Assembly (NCBI RefSeq): GCF_000814905.1
Contig: NZ_JXAG01000025.1
Span: 1-64,000, forward strand
Origin: Enterobacter sp. Bisph1
GTDB taxonomy: Bacteria > Pseudomonadota > Gammaproteobacteria > Enterobacterales > Enterobacteriaceae
Direction: 5' to 3'
Length of the DNA: 64,000 nt
The position numbers and the translations under genes were made by a program. This document shows positions 9,642 to 19,806 of the stretch, piece by piece; position 1 is the first letter of the stretch, and each line of letters opens with the position of its first letter. The notes under the pieces were generated by a model. The model saw nothing but the letters and a program-made list of their open reading frames with translations, was not told the DNA's origin and did no database searches.

Positions 9642-10421
9642 TTAAGCCAGAATACGTGTGCCAATCGGCGTGCCGTTAAACAGCGCAGGGAGTTGCTCTG
9701 CATGACGCCACGAGGCGATATCTACCGGACGGCCCAGCGTGCGCGCCGCGTCAAGCGCTGCATTGACCTTCACAATCATGCCATCGGTGATAATGCCCTG
9801 GTCAATCAGCTGTTCTGCTTTCGCCGCTGTCATTTCGGCGATGCGCTGGCCTTTACCATCCAGAATGCCGCTTACGTCAGACAGCAGAATAAGGTCTGCG
9901 CCCAGCGTTGCCGCCAGCGCGGTTGCCGCCTGATCGGCGTTCACATTCATCAACTCGCCTTCATCCGTCACGCCAATGGAACTGATTACCGGCAAGAAGC
10001 CGCCCTCAAGCAGCGCGTTAATCAGTTTTGGCGAACCCGGCTGCGCCAGGCCAACGTGCCCTAACTCTTCATCAAGCTGGGTGACTTTCACGCTGTCGCC
10101 ATCGCCGAGAAACAGGCCGACCGAAGCGAGATGGTGCTTCTTCGCCCATGCCAGCAGGGTTTTGTTGGCGGTGCCCGCCAGCGCGCCGGTGATGATGTCG
10201 ATTTGATCCGCCGGGGTTACGCGCAGGCCGTTTTTCTTCTTCACCGGCAGATTGAGCTGTTTCATCAACTCATCCACCACGCAGCCGCCGCCATGCACAA
10301 TCACTAACGGGCGCTGATGAGATTCGCGGTATTGCACCAGGGCCGTAAACAAACGCTCCAGCGCTTCCTCGCTATCCAGCAGTACGCCACCGAGCTTAAT
10401 AATTAATGGATTCATCATCAC
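9642..10421 (-). CDS. argB: N-acetylglutamate kinase
   Basis: ArgB phosphorylates N-acetyl-L-glutamate, the second step of arginine synthesis. It is an amino-acid-kinase fold of about 258 aa with the nucleotide-binding IKLGG at the N-terminus, the substrate loop [11 protein letters not shown], and [27 protein letters not shown] in two parts around residues 160-185. Three consecutive Met codons allow starts at 10421, 10418 or 10415; E. coli uses MMNPL. The gene begins 10 bp after the argC stop and is co-transcribed with argC and argH under the ARG boxes. Confidence 0.96.
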   Translation of the reverse strand: MMMNPLIIKLGGVLLDSEEALERLFTALVQYRESHQRPLVIVHGGGCVVDELMKQLNLPVKKKNGLRVTPADQIDIITGALAGTANKTLLAWAKKHHLASVGLFLGDGDSVKVTQLDEELGHVGLAQPGSPKLINALLEGGFLPVISSIGVTDEGELMNVNADQAATALAATLGADLILLSDVSGILDGKGQRIAEMTAAKAEQLIDQGIITDGMIVKVNAALDAARTLGRPVDIASWRHAEQLPALFNGTPIGTRILA

Positions 10422-10431
10422 GCCTGTTCAA

Positions 10432-11436
10432 TTAAATTAGTGACTGGGTTTCAGCATAGCCGAAACGAATATTCGCACACTGCATCGCCTGTGCCGCCGC
10501 GCCTTTCAGCAGGTTATCTTCCGTGGCAACAACAATCAGGTGCTCATCTTGTACCGCAAAACCGATATCGCAGAACGGCAGGCCCACCACGTTTTTCAAC
10601 GCCGGAACGCCTTTCTCATACAGACGCACCAGTGGTTTGTTGCCGTACGCTTGTTGGAACGTCTGCGCGATCTGCGCGTGGGTAACGCCCGGCTGCAAGC
10701 GACAGGTAATGGTTTCGAGGATCCCGCGCGGGAAGCTGGCCAGATGCGGGGTGAAAATCACCTTCGCCCCAAGATGGGTGGCGATTTCTGGATGGTGACG
10801 ATGGTTGAACACACCGTACGGCTGCAGGCTCACTTCGCAGAAGCTATTAGAAAGCGCCGCTTTGCGCCCGGCACCGCTCACGCCGCTGGTTGCGTTGATC
10901 ACCGGCCACTGGTTGAGATCCAACAGCCCGGCATCGATCAGTGGTTTTAACGACAGCTGCGCCGCTGTCGGGTAGCAACCCGGCACGGCAATCAGCTTCG
11001 CCTCTTGCAGTTTGTCGTGGTTCCACTCCGCCAGCCCATAAACCGCCTGCGCCAGCAGATCGGGGTGCTGATGGGTGAAACCGTAGAATTTTTCATAAAA
11101 CGCGGGATCGTTAACGCGAAAAGCGCCCGACAGATCGAACACCACACAGCCCGCCGCCAGACAGATTGGCGCCAGGTCATGACTCACTTCATGGGCGGTA
11201 GCGAGGAAGACAATATCCACACCCTCGAGGAAATCGCCAATATCGGACATTGGCTGCAACGGGAGATCGATGATGCCTTTCAACTGCGGATGTAAATCGG
11301 AGAGACATTTTCCTGCATCATTACTTTGCGCAGAAACCGTCAAAGCGGTTATGTTCATATGAGGATGGCGATTTACATAGGTCACTAGCTCTGCGCCGGC
11401 GTAACCGCTGGCGCCCACAATTAATGTGTTCAACAT
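10432..11436 (-). CDS. argC: N-acetyl-gamma-glutamyl-phosphate reductase
   Basis: ArgC reduces N-acetylglutamyl phosphate with NADPH, step three of arginine synthesis. The 334-aa product starts [17 protein letters not shown] (Rossmann motif GASGYAG) and has the active-site cysteine in [10 protein letters not shown] (about residue 154). It is the first gene of argCBH, and the divergent argE lies across a 169-bp control region with ArgR sites. Confidence 0.97.
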   Translation of the reverse strand: MLNTLIVGASGYAGAELVTYVNRHPHMNITALTVSAQSNDAGKCLSDLHPQLKGIIDLPLQPMSDIGDFLEGVDIVFLATAHEVSHDLAPICLAAGCVVFDLSGAFRVNDPAFYEKFYGFTHQHPDLLAQAVYGLAEWNHDKLQEAKLIAVPGCYPTAAQLSLKPLIDAGLLDLNQWPVINATSGVSGAGRKAALSNSFCEVSLQPYGVFNHRHHPEIATHLGAKVIFTPHLASFPRGILETITCRLQPGVTHAQIAQTFQQAYGNKPLVRLYEKGVPALKNVVGLPFCDIGFAVQDEHLIVVATEDNLLKGAAAQAMQCANIRFGYAETQSLI

Positions 11437-11540
11437 TGGGGCGGTTTACCTTCTTACGTCATGTTTGCCAGGGACAGACTCGGCATCCATCCCGCGTCGC
11501 TGAGCAAAGTCGCCGCATGGGTTCCCTTACGCTCAACATT

Positions 11541-11579
11541 AATGTATTTTTATTCACATTTAGTGCATGAATATTGATA
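11541..11579. promoter_or_regulatory. Tandem ARG boxes for ArgR
   Basis: Two 18-bp ARG boxes, AATGTATTTTTATTCACA (11541-11558) and AGTGCATGAATATTGATA (11562-11579), are separated by 3 bp. This is the classical spacing for one ArgR hexamer, and both resemble the TGAAT-type palindromic consensus. The site lies between divergent argC and argE and should repress both when arginine is present. Confidence 0.9.
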
Positions 11580-11605
11580 CTATCACGAACTCAGGTATGT
11601 CAACA

Positions 11606-12757
11606 ATGAAAATGAATTTGCCACCATTTATCGAGATCTACCGCGCCCTGATTGCCACGCCGTCGATCAGCGCGACGGAAGAATCGCTGGATCAGAGTAA
11701 TGCGTCTTTAATCAATCTGCTGGCTGGATGGTTTGGCGATCTCGGTTTCAACGTTGAAATACAGCCGGTGCCCGGTACCCGCAACAAATTCAATCTGCTT
11801 GCCAGCGCCGGAAGCGGCGCGGGCGGCCTGTTATTGACCGGACATACCGATACCGTACCGTTTGATGACGGGCGCTGGACGCGCGACCCGTTCACCCTGA
11901 CCGAGCATGACAACAAGCTCTATGGCCTGGGCACCGCCGACATGAAAGGCTTCTTTGCCTTTATTCTTGATGCGCTGCGTGACGTCGATGTGACAAAACT
12001 GAGCAAGCCGCTGTACGTGCTGGCGACCGCCGATGAAGAGACCAGCATGGCGGGCGCGCGCTATTTTTCCGAGAACACACAGCTGCGTCCGGACTGCGCC
12101 ATTATCGGCGAACCGACATCACTGCAGCCGATACGGGCGCACAAAGGCCATATCTCGAATGCTATCCGTATTCTGGGTCAATCCGGTCACTCCAGCGATC
12201 CGGCGCGCGGTGTTAACGCCATTGAGCTTATGCATGACGCTATCGGCCATATTCTGCAGCTGCGCGACAGCCTGAAAGAGCGTTATCACTACGATGCGTT
12301 CACCGTGCCTTATCCGACGCTGAACCTTGGGCATATTCATGGCGGTGATGCGGCGAACCGTATTTGCGCCTGCTGTGAACTGCATATGGATATTCGCCCG
12401 CTGCCGGGCATGACCCTAAACGATCTTAACGGTCTGTTAAACGATGCGCTGGAGCCGGTAAGCGTTCGTTGGCCGGGTCGGCTGACCGTGACAGAACTGC
12501 ATCCGCCGATTCCGGGCTACGAATGCCCGCCGGATCATAAGCTGGTCGAGGTGGTGGAAAAACTGCTTGGCGTGAAAACCGACGTGGTGAACTACTGCAC
12601 CGAAGCGCCGTTTATTCAAACCCTCTGTCCAACGCTGGTGCTGGGGCCAGGATCCATTAATCAGGCCCATCAGCCGGATGAATATTTGGAAACACGCTTT
12701 ATTAAGCCAACCCGCGAATTGATTACGCAGGTTGTACATCATTTCTGCTGGCATTGA
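11606..12757 (+). CDS. argE: N-acetylornithine deacetylase
   Basis: ArgE hydrolyses N-acetylornithine to ornithine and acetate in the linear arginine pathway; it is a cytoplasmic zinc M20 metallohydrolase. The 383-aa protein starts [20 protein letters not shown]. Metal ligand motifs are GHTDTVPFD (about residue 80), [18 protein letters not shown] and the C-terminal [15 protein letters not shown] longer in-frame start inside the ARG box region is rejected in favour of the family start. It is divergent from argCBH and followed by a terminator. Confidence 0.96.
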   Translation: MKMNLPPFIEIYRALIATPSISATEESLDQSNASLINLLAGWFGDLGFNVEIQPVPGTRNKFNLLASAGSGAGGLLLTGHTDTVPFDDGRWTRDPFTLTEHDNKLYGLGTADMKGFFAFILDALRDVDVTKLSKPLYVLATADEETSMAGARYFSENTQLRPDCAIIGEPTSLQPIRAHKGHISNAIRILGQSGHSSDPARGVNAIELMHDAIGHILQLRDSLKERYHYDAFTVPYPTLNLGHIHGGDAANRICACCELHMDIRPLPGMTLNDLNGLLNDALEPVSVRWPGRLTVTELHPPIPGYECPPDHKLVEVVEKLLGVKTDVVNYCTEAPFIQTLCPTLVLGPGSINQAHQPDEYLETRFIKPTRELITQVVHHFCWH

Positions 12758-12777
12758 ATAGCGTTGCGCTTCTTTTT

Positions 12778-12799
12778 AACCCCTCGCAAGAGGGGTTTT
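12778..12799 (+). terminator. Terminator after argE
   Basis: Short perfect hairpin AACCCCTC-GCAA-GAGGGGTT followed by TT, 20 bp after the argE stop. The rest of the stretch up to ppc (12800-13020) is A/T-rich promoter DNA with no gene seen. Confidence 0.85.
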
Positions 12800-13020
12800 G
12801 ATGCGCAAAAAAGCGTGACAATAGTCACTATCCTATAAGCAATACTTATTAGACCGGATGCGAATTAAATTTCGTAAATTGTCGCCATTTATTCGTTTGC
12901 TGAAGCGATTTCGCAACAATTGACGCGGTGGGTTTTACGTGGCTTTATAAAAGACAGTGTCTTATATCTGCACAGCGGCAGATATAACAAAATAAAATGA
13001 GATGGGGTGTCTGGGGTAAC

Positions 13021-15672
13021 ATGAACGAACAATATTCCGCATTGCGTAGTAATGTCAGTATGCTCGGCAAACTGCTGGGAGATACCATCAAGGATGCACT
13101 GGGTGAGAACATTCTCGACCGTGTTGAAACAATCCGTAAGCTGTCCAAATCTTCTCGCGCCGGTAATGAAGCCAACCGCCAGGAATTGCTCACCACCTTG
13201 CAGAATCTGTCCAACGACGAACTGCTACCGGTGGCGCGAGCGTTCAGCCAGTTCCTGAATCTCACCAACACCGCTGAGCAATACCACAGCATTTCAGCGA
13301 AAGGTGAAGCAGCCAGCAACCCGGAAGTGATTGCCCGCACCATCCGCAAGCTTAAAGACCAACCTCATCTCAACGAAGCCACCATTATTAAAGCCATTGA
13401 GTCGCTGTCGCTGGAACTGGTTCTGACCGCGCACCCGACCGAAATCACCCGCCGTACGCTGATCCATAAAATGGTGGAAGTGAACAGCTGCTTAAAGCAG
13501 CTGGATAACAGCGACATCGCCGATTATGAGCGCCACCAGCTGATGCGCCGTTTGCGCCAGCTGATCGCCCAGTCCTGGCACACGGATGAAATCCGCAGAA
13601 ACCGCCCAAGCCCGGTGGATGAAGCCAAATGGGGTTTTGCGGTGGTGGAAAACAGCCTCTGGGAAGGGGTGCCAAACTACCTGCGCGAGCTGAACGAACA
13701 GCTGGTAGAGAACCTGAACTACAAGCTGCCGGTGGATTTTGTGCCGGTACGCTTCACTTCCTGGATGGGCGGCGACCGTGACGGCAACCCAAACGTTACT
13801 GCCGATATCACTCGCCATGTCCTGTTGCTGAGCCGCTGGAAAGCTACCGACCTGTTTCTGAAAGATATTCAGCTGCTCATTTCTGAACTGTCGATGGTCG
13901 AGTGCACTGACGAACTGCGCGAACTGGCAGGCGCGGAAGGCGCACGTGAACCTTATCGCTACCTGATGAAAAAGCTGCGCGGCGATTTAATCGCGACGCA
14001 GACCTGGCTGGAAGCGCGCCTGAAAGGCCAAAAACTGCAAAAACCTGCCGGGCTGCTGACGCAAAACGAACAGCTGTGGGAACCGCTGTACGCCTGTTAT
14101 AAATCGCTGCAGGCCTGCGGGATGGGCATTATCGCCAACGGCGAGCTGCTTGATACCTTACGCCGCGTGAAGAGCTTTGGCGTGCCGCTGGTGCGTATCG
14201 ATATTCGCCAGGAGAGTACCCGTCATACCGAAGCGCTGGGTGAACTGACCCGCTATCTGGGGATTGGCGATTATGAAAACTGGTCTGAAGCCGACAAACA
14301 GGCTTTCCTGATCCGCGAACTGAATTCCAAACGTCCGCTGCTGCCGCGTCAGTGGGAGCCGAGCGAAGAGACCCGCGAAGTGCTGGATACCTGCCGGGTG
14401 ATCGCCGAAGCGCCGCGCGGATCCATCGCCGCTTATGTGATCTCCATGGCGAAAACGCCGTCGGACGTGCTGGCGGTACATCTGCTACTGAAAGAGGCCG
14501 GGATCGGCTTCGCGCTGCCGGTCGCGCCGCTGTTTGAAACCCTTGATGACCTGAACAACGCCAACGATGTGATGACCCAGCTGCTGAATATCGACTGGTA
14601 TCGCGGCTTTATTCAGGGCAAACAGATGGTGATGATTGGCTACTCCGACTCGGCGAAAGATGCGGGCGTGATGGCAGCATCCTGGGCGCAATATCAGGCG
14701 CAGGATGCGTTAATCAAAACCTGCGAGAAAGCCGGTATTGAGCTGACCCTGTTCCACGGTCGCGGTGGTTCGATTGGCCGCGGCGGCGCACCGGCGCATG
14801 CGGCGCTGCTCTCTCAACCGCCGGGCAGCCTGAAAGGCGGCTTACGCGTTACCGAACAGGGCGAAATGATCCGTTTCAAATACGGTCTGCCGGAAGTCAC
14901 CATCAGCAGCCTGACGCTCTATACCAGCGCCATCATGGAAGCGAACCTGCTGCCGCCGCCGGAGCCGAAAAGCGAATGGCGTCATATCATGGACGAGCTG
15001 TCGGATATCTCCTGTGAGATGTACCGTGGCTATGTGCGCGAAAATAAAGATTTTGTGCCTTACTTCCGTTCGGCTACGCCGGAGCAGGAACTGGGTAAAC
15101 TGCCGCTGGGTTCCCGTCCGGCAAAACGTCGCCCGACGGGCGGCGTTGAGTCCCTGCGTGCCATTCCGTGGATCTTCGCCTGGACGCAGAACCGTCTGAT
15201 GTTACCGGCCTGGCTTGGCGCGGGGGCGGCGCTGCAAAAAGTGGTGGAAGACGGCAAACAGAGCGAGCTGGAAGCCATGTGTCGCGACTGGCCGTTCTTT
15301 TCAACCCGCCTTGGCATGCTGGAGATGGTGTTCTCGAAAGCCGATCTGTGGCTGGCGGAATATTATGATCAGCGTCTGGTAAAACCTGAGCTGTGGGCGC
15401 TCGGTTCCGAGCTACGCAAACTGCTGGCAGCAGATATTAACGTCGTGCTGGCTATCGCCAACGACTCGCATTTAATGGCCGATTTGCCGTGGATTGCCGA
15501 GTCTATCCAGCTGCGTAATATCTATACCGACCCGCTAAACGTGTTGCAGGCCGAGCTGCTGCACCGCTCCCGCCTTGCAGAAGCGGAAGGCAAAGAACCG
15601 GACGAGCGCGTTGAGCAGGCGTTAATGGTGACTATCGCCGGGGTTGCTGCCGGTATGCGTAACACCGGCTAA
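13021..15672 (+). CDS. ppc: Phosphoenolpyruvate carboxylase
   Basis: Ppc carboxylates PEP to oxaloacetate with bicarbonate and replenishes the TCA cycle. It is a cytoplasmic tetramer, activated by acetyl-CoA and inhibited by aspartate. The 883-aa product equals the E. coli length. The catalytic His motif [13 protein letters not shown] lies near residue 138. Further motifs are [10 protein letters not shown] (near 540), the glycine-rich loop [12 protein letters not shown] (near 580), and the invariant C-terminal MRNTG. An upstream in-frame ATG adds 8 residues, but [11 protein letters not shown] is the family start. It ends in a strong terminator. Confidence 0.97.
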   Translation: MNEQYSALRSNVSMLGKLLGDTIKDALGENILDRVETIRKLSKSSRAGNEANRQELLTTLQNLSNDELLPVARAFSQFLNLTNTAEQYHSISAKGEAASNPEVIARTIRKLKDQPHLNEATIIKAIESLSLELVLTAHPTEITRRTLIHKMVEVNSCLKQLDNSDIADYERHQLMRRLRQLIAQSWHTDEIRRNRPSPVDEAKWGFAVVENSLWEGVPNYLRELNEQLVENLNYKLPVDFVPVRFTSWMGGDRDGNPNVTADITRHVLLLSRWKATDLFLKDIQLLISELSMVECTDELRELAGAEGAREPYRYLMKKLRGDLIATQTWLEARLKGQKLQKPAGLLTQNEQLWEPLYACYKSLQACGMGIIANGELLDTLRRVKSFGVPLVRIDIRQESTRHTEALGELTRYLGIGDYENWSEADKQAFLIRELNSKRPLLPRQWEPSEETREVLDTCRVIAEAPRGSIAAYVISMAKTPSDVLAVHLLLKEAGIGFALPVAPLFETLDDLNNANDVMTQLLNIDWYRGFIQGKQMVMIGYSDSAKDAGVMAASWAQYQAQDALIKTCEKAGIELTLFHGRGGSIGRGGAPAHAALLSQPPGSLKGGLRVTEQGEMIRFKYGLPEVTISSLTLYTSAIMEANLLPPPEPKSEWRHIMDELSDISCEMYRGYVRENKDFVPYFRSATPEQELGKLPLGSRPAKRRPTGGVESLRAIPWIFAWTQNRLMLPAWLGAGAALQKVVEDGKQSELEAMCRDWPFFSTRLGMLEMVFSKADLWLAEYYDQRLVKPELWALGSELRKLLAADINVVLAIANDSHLMADLPWIAESIQLRNIYTDPLNVLQAELLHRSRLAEAEGKEPDERVEQALMVTIAGVAAGMRNTG

Positions 15673-15688
15673 TCTCAGCACTACTCGC

Positions 15689-15717
15689 AAAAGGCCACAC
15701 TGAATGTGGCCTTTTTT
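15689..15717 (+). terminator. Terminator after ppc
   Basis: Hairpin AAGGCCACA-CTGAA-TGTGGCCTT followed by TTTT, 16 bp after the ppc stop. Confidence 0.9.
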
Positions 15718-15765
15718 GATCCTGACAGTTAAGGTTATTCCTTCGCCAGCAATGGAAGGAACATC

Positions 15766-16626
15766 ATGATTCAAGACGTCGGTCATCTTATTTTTCGCCT
15801 GATACACGGCCCGATTTTGCTACGACAAATTCATTTCGCCGGTGCGAGCGGATCACCACCGGCAACGGCCTGCCAGGTCGATTTCCCGCGGCTGGAAATT
15901 GTTCTCGAAGGCATCCTGACCGATGCGGGGATCAATGATGAAAGCGCAAGGATGGCGCAGCATGACGTGCTGTATATCCCGGCTGGCGGCTGGAATTACC
16001 CGCAATGGCAGCTACCGGCGACTACCTTAAGCGTGCTGTTTGGCAAACAGCAACTGACCTTTAGCGTGACGCAATGGGACGGTGCCGTGCTGCAAAATCT
16101 GGCGAAACAGCATGTCGCGCGGCGCGGTCCGCGCGTCGGCTCTTTCCTGCTACAAACCCTGCATGAAATGCAGATGCAGCCGCACGAGCAGCAAACGGCA
16201 CGTTTGATCGTCAGTAGCCTGCTGAGCCATTGTCACGATTTATTGGGCAGCCAGATCCAAACGGCATCGCGCAGCCAGGCGCTATTCGAAGCCGTTCGTG
16301 ACTATATTGATGAACATTACGCCCTGCCTTTGACCCGCGAATCCGTCGCCCAGGCGTTTTATATCTCCCCTAATTATCTCTCGCACCTGTTTCAAAAAAC
16401 CGGTTCAGTGGGCTTTAACGAATACCTAACCTATACCCGGCTGGAGCACGCGAAAGCGCTGCTGAAAGGCTACGATTTGAAAGTGAAAGAAGTGGCCCAC
16501 AGCTGCGGGTTTGTTGACAGCAACTACTTCTGCCGCCTGTTTCGTAAAAACACAGAACGCTCTCCCTCGGAATATCGTCGCCACTATCACAGCCATCTCA
16601 GCGAAAAAAAAGAGCAGGATGAATAA
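15766..16626 (+). CDS. yijO: AraC-family regulator YijO
   Basis: This is a 286-aa AraC/XylS regulator whose target genes are not known. The N-terminal cupin-like part (DVLYIPAGGWNYPQWQ, near residue 70) is followed by a C-terminal double HTH (about residues 185-280) with FYISPNYLSHLFQKTG and the second-helix signature CGFVDSNYFCRLFRKNTERSPSEYR. Sequence and the neighbourhood near ppc match E. coli YijO. In E. coli it sits beside frw/pfl sugar-PTS genes, which are absent here, so the regulator has been separated from those neighbours. Confidence 0.9.
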   Translation: MIQDVGHLIFRLIHGPILLRQIHFAGASGSPPATACQVDFPRLEIVLEGILTDAGINDESARMAQHDVLYIPAGGWNYPQWQLPATTLSVLFGKQQLTFSVTQWDGAVLQNLAKQHVARRGPRVGSFLLQTLHEMQMQPHEQQTARLIVSSLLSHCHDLLGSQIQTASRSQALFEAVRDYIDEHYALPLTRESVAQAFYISPNYLSHLFQKTGSVGFNEYLTYTRLEHAKALLKGYDLKVKEVAHSCGFVDSNYFCRLFRKNTERSPSEYRRHYHSHLSEKKEQDE

Positions 16627-16839
16627 GCACATCTCTGGATTTTTGTACGTTAACAATTCCCCTCTGGCTTAATGGCGTGGCTTAAAACCTTTTTATATCG
16701 GCGTCCAACCCATTTGTGAGCCAGCTCGCACTTTGTTTTATCGATCACTTTTGTCCAGCGTTTGGCAGAATTGTTATATGGCGGCGGCAAGACTAACGCT
16801 CTTATGCTGTGGGCAGAAAATTTCGCTGAGGACGTAAAA

Positions 16840-17502
16840 ATGGAACTGTATCTGGACACCGCAAACGTAGCCGAAGTTGAGCGCCTGGCGCGCATTTATC
16901 CCCTTGCGGGCGTAACGACCAACCCGAGCATTATCGCCGCCGGGGGAGCCTCGCTGTGGGATGTGTTGCCGCGTCTGCAAAGTGCCGTTGGTCCGCAGGG
17001 AACGCTGTTTGCCCAGGTGATGAGCCGCGAAGCGGACGGCATGGTGGCAGAAGCCAAACGGCTTAGTAATGCCGTGCCGGATATCGTGGTCAAAATCCCG
17101 GTCACCGCAGAAGGCCTCGCCGCCATCAAGCAATTGAAAAAAGAGGGGATTGTCACGCTGGGTACGGCAGTTTACAGCGCCGCACAGGGGCTGCTTGCCG
17201 CACTGGCCGGGGCAAAATATGTCGCGCCTTATGTGAACCGTGTCGATGCGCAGGGTGGTGACGGGATCCGCATGGTGCAGGAGCTGCAAACGCTGCTGCA
17301 ACTGCATGCGCCAGAAAGCAAAGTGCTGGCGGCGAGCTTCAAGACACCGCGTCAGGCGTTGGATTGTTTATTGGTCGGATGCGAAGCAATCACGCTTCCC
17401 TTAGATGTAGCGCAACAAATGCTCAATACGCCCGCGGTAGAGTCAGCCATAGAGAAGTTTGAACAGGACTGGAAAACGGCTTTTGGCAACCTCAACCTGT
17501 AA
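16840..17502 (+). CDS. fsaB: Fructose-6-phosphate aldolase 2
   Basis: FsaB (TalC) is a small transaldolase-fold enzyme that cleaves fructose 6-phosphate to dihydroxyacetone and glyceraldehyde 3-phosphate. The 220-aa product begins [18 protein letters not shown]. The Schiff-base lysine is Lys85 in [11 protein letters not shown], and [12 protein letters not shown] and [12 protein letters not shown] are conserved. An upstream start adding 26 residues is rejected because the family starts at MELYLD. gldA follows after 11 bp and its enzyme also uses dihydroxyacetone. The ptsA gene of the E. coli neighbourhood is missing; 16627-16839 has no recognisable gene. Confidence 0.95.
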   Translation: MELYLDTANVAEVERLARIYPLAGVTTNPSIIAAGGASLWDVLPRLQSAVGPQGTLFAQVMSREADGMVAEAKRLSNAVPDIVVKIPVTAEGLAAIKQLKKEGIVTLGTAVYSAAQGLLAALAGAKYVAPYVNRVDAQGGDGIRMVQELQTLLQLHAPESKVLAASFKTPRQALDCLLVGCEAITLPLDVAQQMLNTPAVESAIEKFEQDWKTAFGNLNL

Positions 17503-17513
17503 GGAGGCAGTAT

Positions 17514-18617
17514 ATGGACCATATCATTCAGTCGCCGGGCAAGTACATCCAGGGTGCAGACGTTATCACCCGGCTCGGTGATTATCTCAAACCGATGGCC
17601 GATCGCTGGCTGGTGGTGGGCGATAAATTTGTGCTCGGTTTCGCCGAACAAACGCTGCAAAAAAGTCTGACGGATGCCGGACTGACCTGCGAAATCGTAC
17701 CCTTCGGCGGTGAATGTTCACAAAATGAGATCGATCGTCTGCGCGGCGTGGCAGAAAACGCCCGCTGCGGCGCGGTGCTCGGCATCGGCGGGGGTAAAAC
17801 GCTGGATACCGCCAAGGCGCTGGCGCACTTCATGCACTTACCGGTGGCTATTGCTCCAACCATTGCTTCTACCGATGCGCCCTGTAGCGCGCTGTCGGTG
17901 CTTTATAGCGACAGCGGCGAGTTTGACCGTTACTTACTGCTGCCTCATAACCCGAACTGTGTGATTGTCGATACGAAGATTGTCGCCGGTGCCCCGCCGC
18001 GTTTGCTGGCGGCAGGGATTGGCGATGCGATGGCTACCTGGTTTGAAGCCCGTGCCTGCTCGCGCAGCGGTGCAAAAACCATGGCAGGCGGCCAGTGTAC
18101 CCAGGCTGCGCTGGCGCTGGCGGAGCTCTGTTACAACACGCTGCTTACCGAGGGTGAAAAAGCGATGTTCGCCGCCGAACAGCATGTGGTCACACCGGCA
18201 TTAGAACGCGTGGTGGAAGCCAATACCTATCTGAGCGGCGTAGGCTTTGAGAGCGGCGGGCTGGCGGCGGCGCACGCCATTCATAACGGCATCACCGCCA
18301 TCCCGGAAGCGCACCACTTCTACCACGGCGAAAAAGTGGCCTTTGGCACCTTAACCCAATTGGTACTGGAAAATGCGCCGCTTGAAGAGATAGAAACCGT
18401 CGCCGCGCTGTGCCATACCGTTGGCTTACCCATTACGCTTGCACAATTGGATATCAAAACCGATATCCCGGCGAAAATGCGAATCGTGGCGCAGGCCGCC
18501 TGTGCTGAGGGGGAAACTATTCATAATATGCCGGGCGGCGCAACGCCGGATCAGGTCTATGCCGCATTGCTGGTTGCTGACCAGTACGGACAGCGTTTCT
18601 TGCAAGAGTGGGAGTAA
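17514..18617 (+). CDS. gldA: Glycerol dehydrogenase
   Basis: GldA is an NAD-linked, zinc-dependent family III alcohol dehydrogenase interconverting glycerol and dihydroxyacetone; it also reduces methylglyoxal and hydroxyacetone. The 367-aa protein starts [17 protein letters not shown] and has the nucleotide motif [14 protein letters not shown] (near residue 92). Metal-binding His residues lie in [11 protein letters not shown] (near 254) and [14 protein letters not shown] (near 270). It forms an operon with fsaB (11 bp gap, AAGGAGG ribosome site), consistent with a dihydroxyacetone/glycerol module. Confidence 0.96.
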   Translation: MDHIIQSPGKYIQGADVITRLGDYLKPMADRWLVVGDKFVLGFAEQTLQKSLTDAGLTCEIVPFGGECSQNEIDRLRGVAENARCGAVLGIGGGKTLDTAKALAHFMHLPVAIAPTIASTDAPCSALSVLYSDSGEFDRYLLLPHNPNCVIVDTKIVAGAPPRLLAAGIGDAMATWFEARACSRSGAKTMAGGQCTQAALALAELCYNTLLTEGEKAMFAAEQHVVTPALERVVEANTYLSGVGFESGGLAAAHAIHNGITAIPEAHHFYHGEKVAFGTLTQLVLENAPLEEIETVAALCHTVGLPITLAQLDIKTDIPAKMRIVAQAACAEGETIHNMPGGATPDQVYAALLVADQYGQRFLQEWE

Positions 18618-18663
18618 CATTCTCCGCCCTCCCCTCATCACCTGAGGCTTGCGGATAAAGGTG

Positions 18664-18690
18664 AAAAAGCCGGATCGCGATCCGGCTTTT
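18664..18690. terminator. Bidirectional terminator between gldA and metF
   Basis: Perfect palindrome AAAAAGCCGGATC-GC-GATCCGGCTTTT flanked by A and T runs, so it can serve convergent gldA and metF. Confidence 0.9.
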
Positions 18691-18707
18691 CTTGGTTTTT
18701 TAGACTA

Positions 18708-19601
<894 letters not shown>

Positions 19602-19639
19602 TTACCTCATCAATCGCGTGTCATTGTTTGTTGTTTTTC

Positions 19640-19671
19640 GAACTTCTATACGTTTAGACGTCCAGATGTAA
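19640..19671 (-). promoter_or_regulatory. Tandem MET boxes upstream of metF
   Basis: Consecutive 8-bp repeats related to AGACGTCT are visible: CTATACGT, TTAGACGT/AGACGTCC (19656-19663) and AGATGTAA (19664-19671), upstream of the metF start. MetJ-SAM dimers bind such arrays cooperatively. Confidence 0.8.
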
Positions 19672-19770
19672 AAATGACGGAAAACCATCAGGGCGTCAAC
19701 AGGAAAATCACGATTCTGTGTGAGGAATGTTCAGCGAAGATGAAAAAAGTTCATGATCGTAACGGCAGTA

Positions 19771-19793
19771 TCCTCTCCCGAACAGGGAGAGGA
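19771..19793. repeat. Dispersed CCTCTCCC-type hairpin after metL
   Basis: Perfect palindrome TCCTCTCCC-GAACA-GGGAGAGGA just beyond the metL stop. It may work as a transcript-end structure, but no T run follows on the minus strand. The same CCCTCTC/GAGAGGG core recurs at 35995, 39960 and 63212. Confidence 0.7.
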
Positions 19794-19806
19794 TCAGAGA
19801 AGGGAA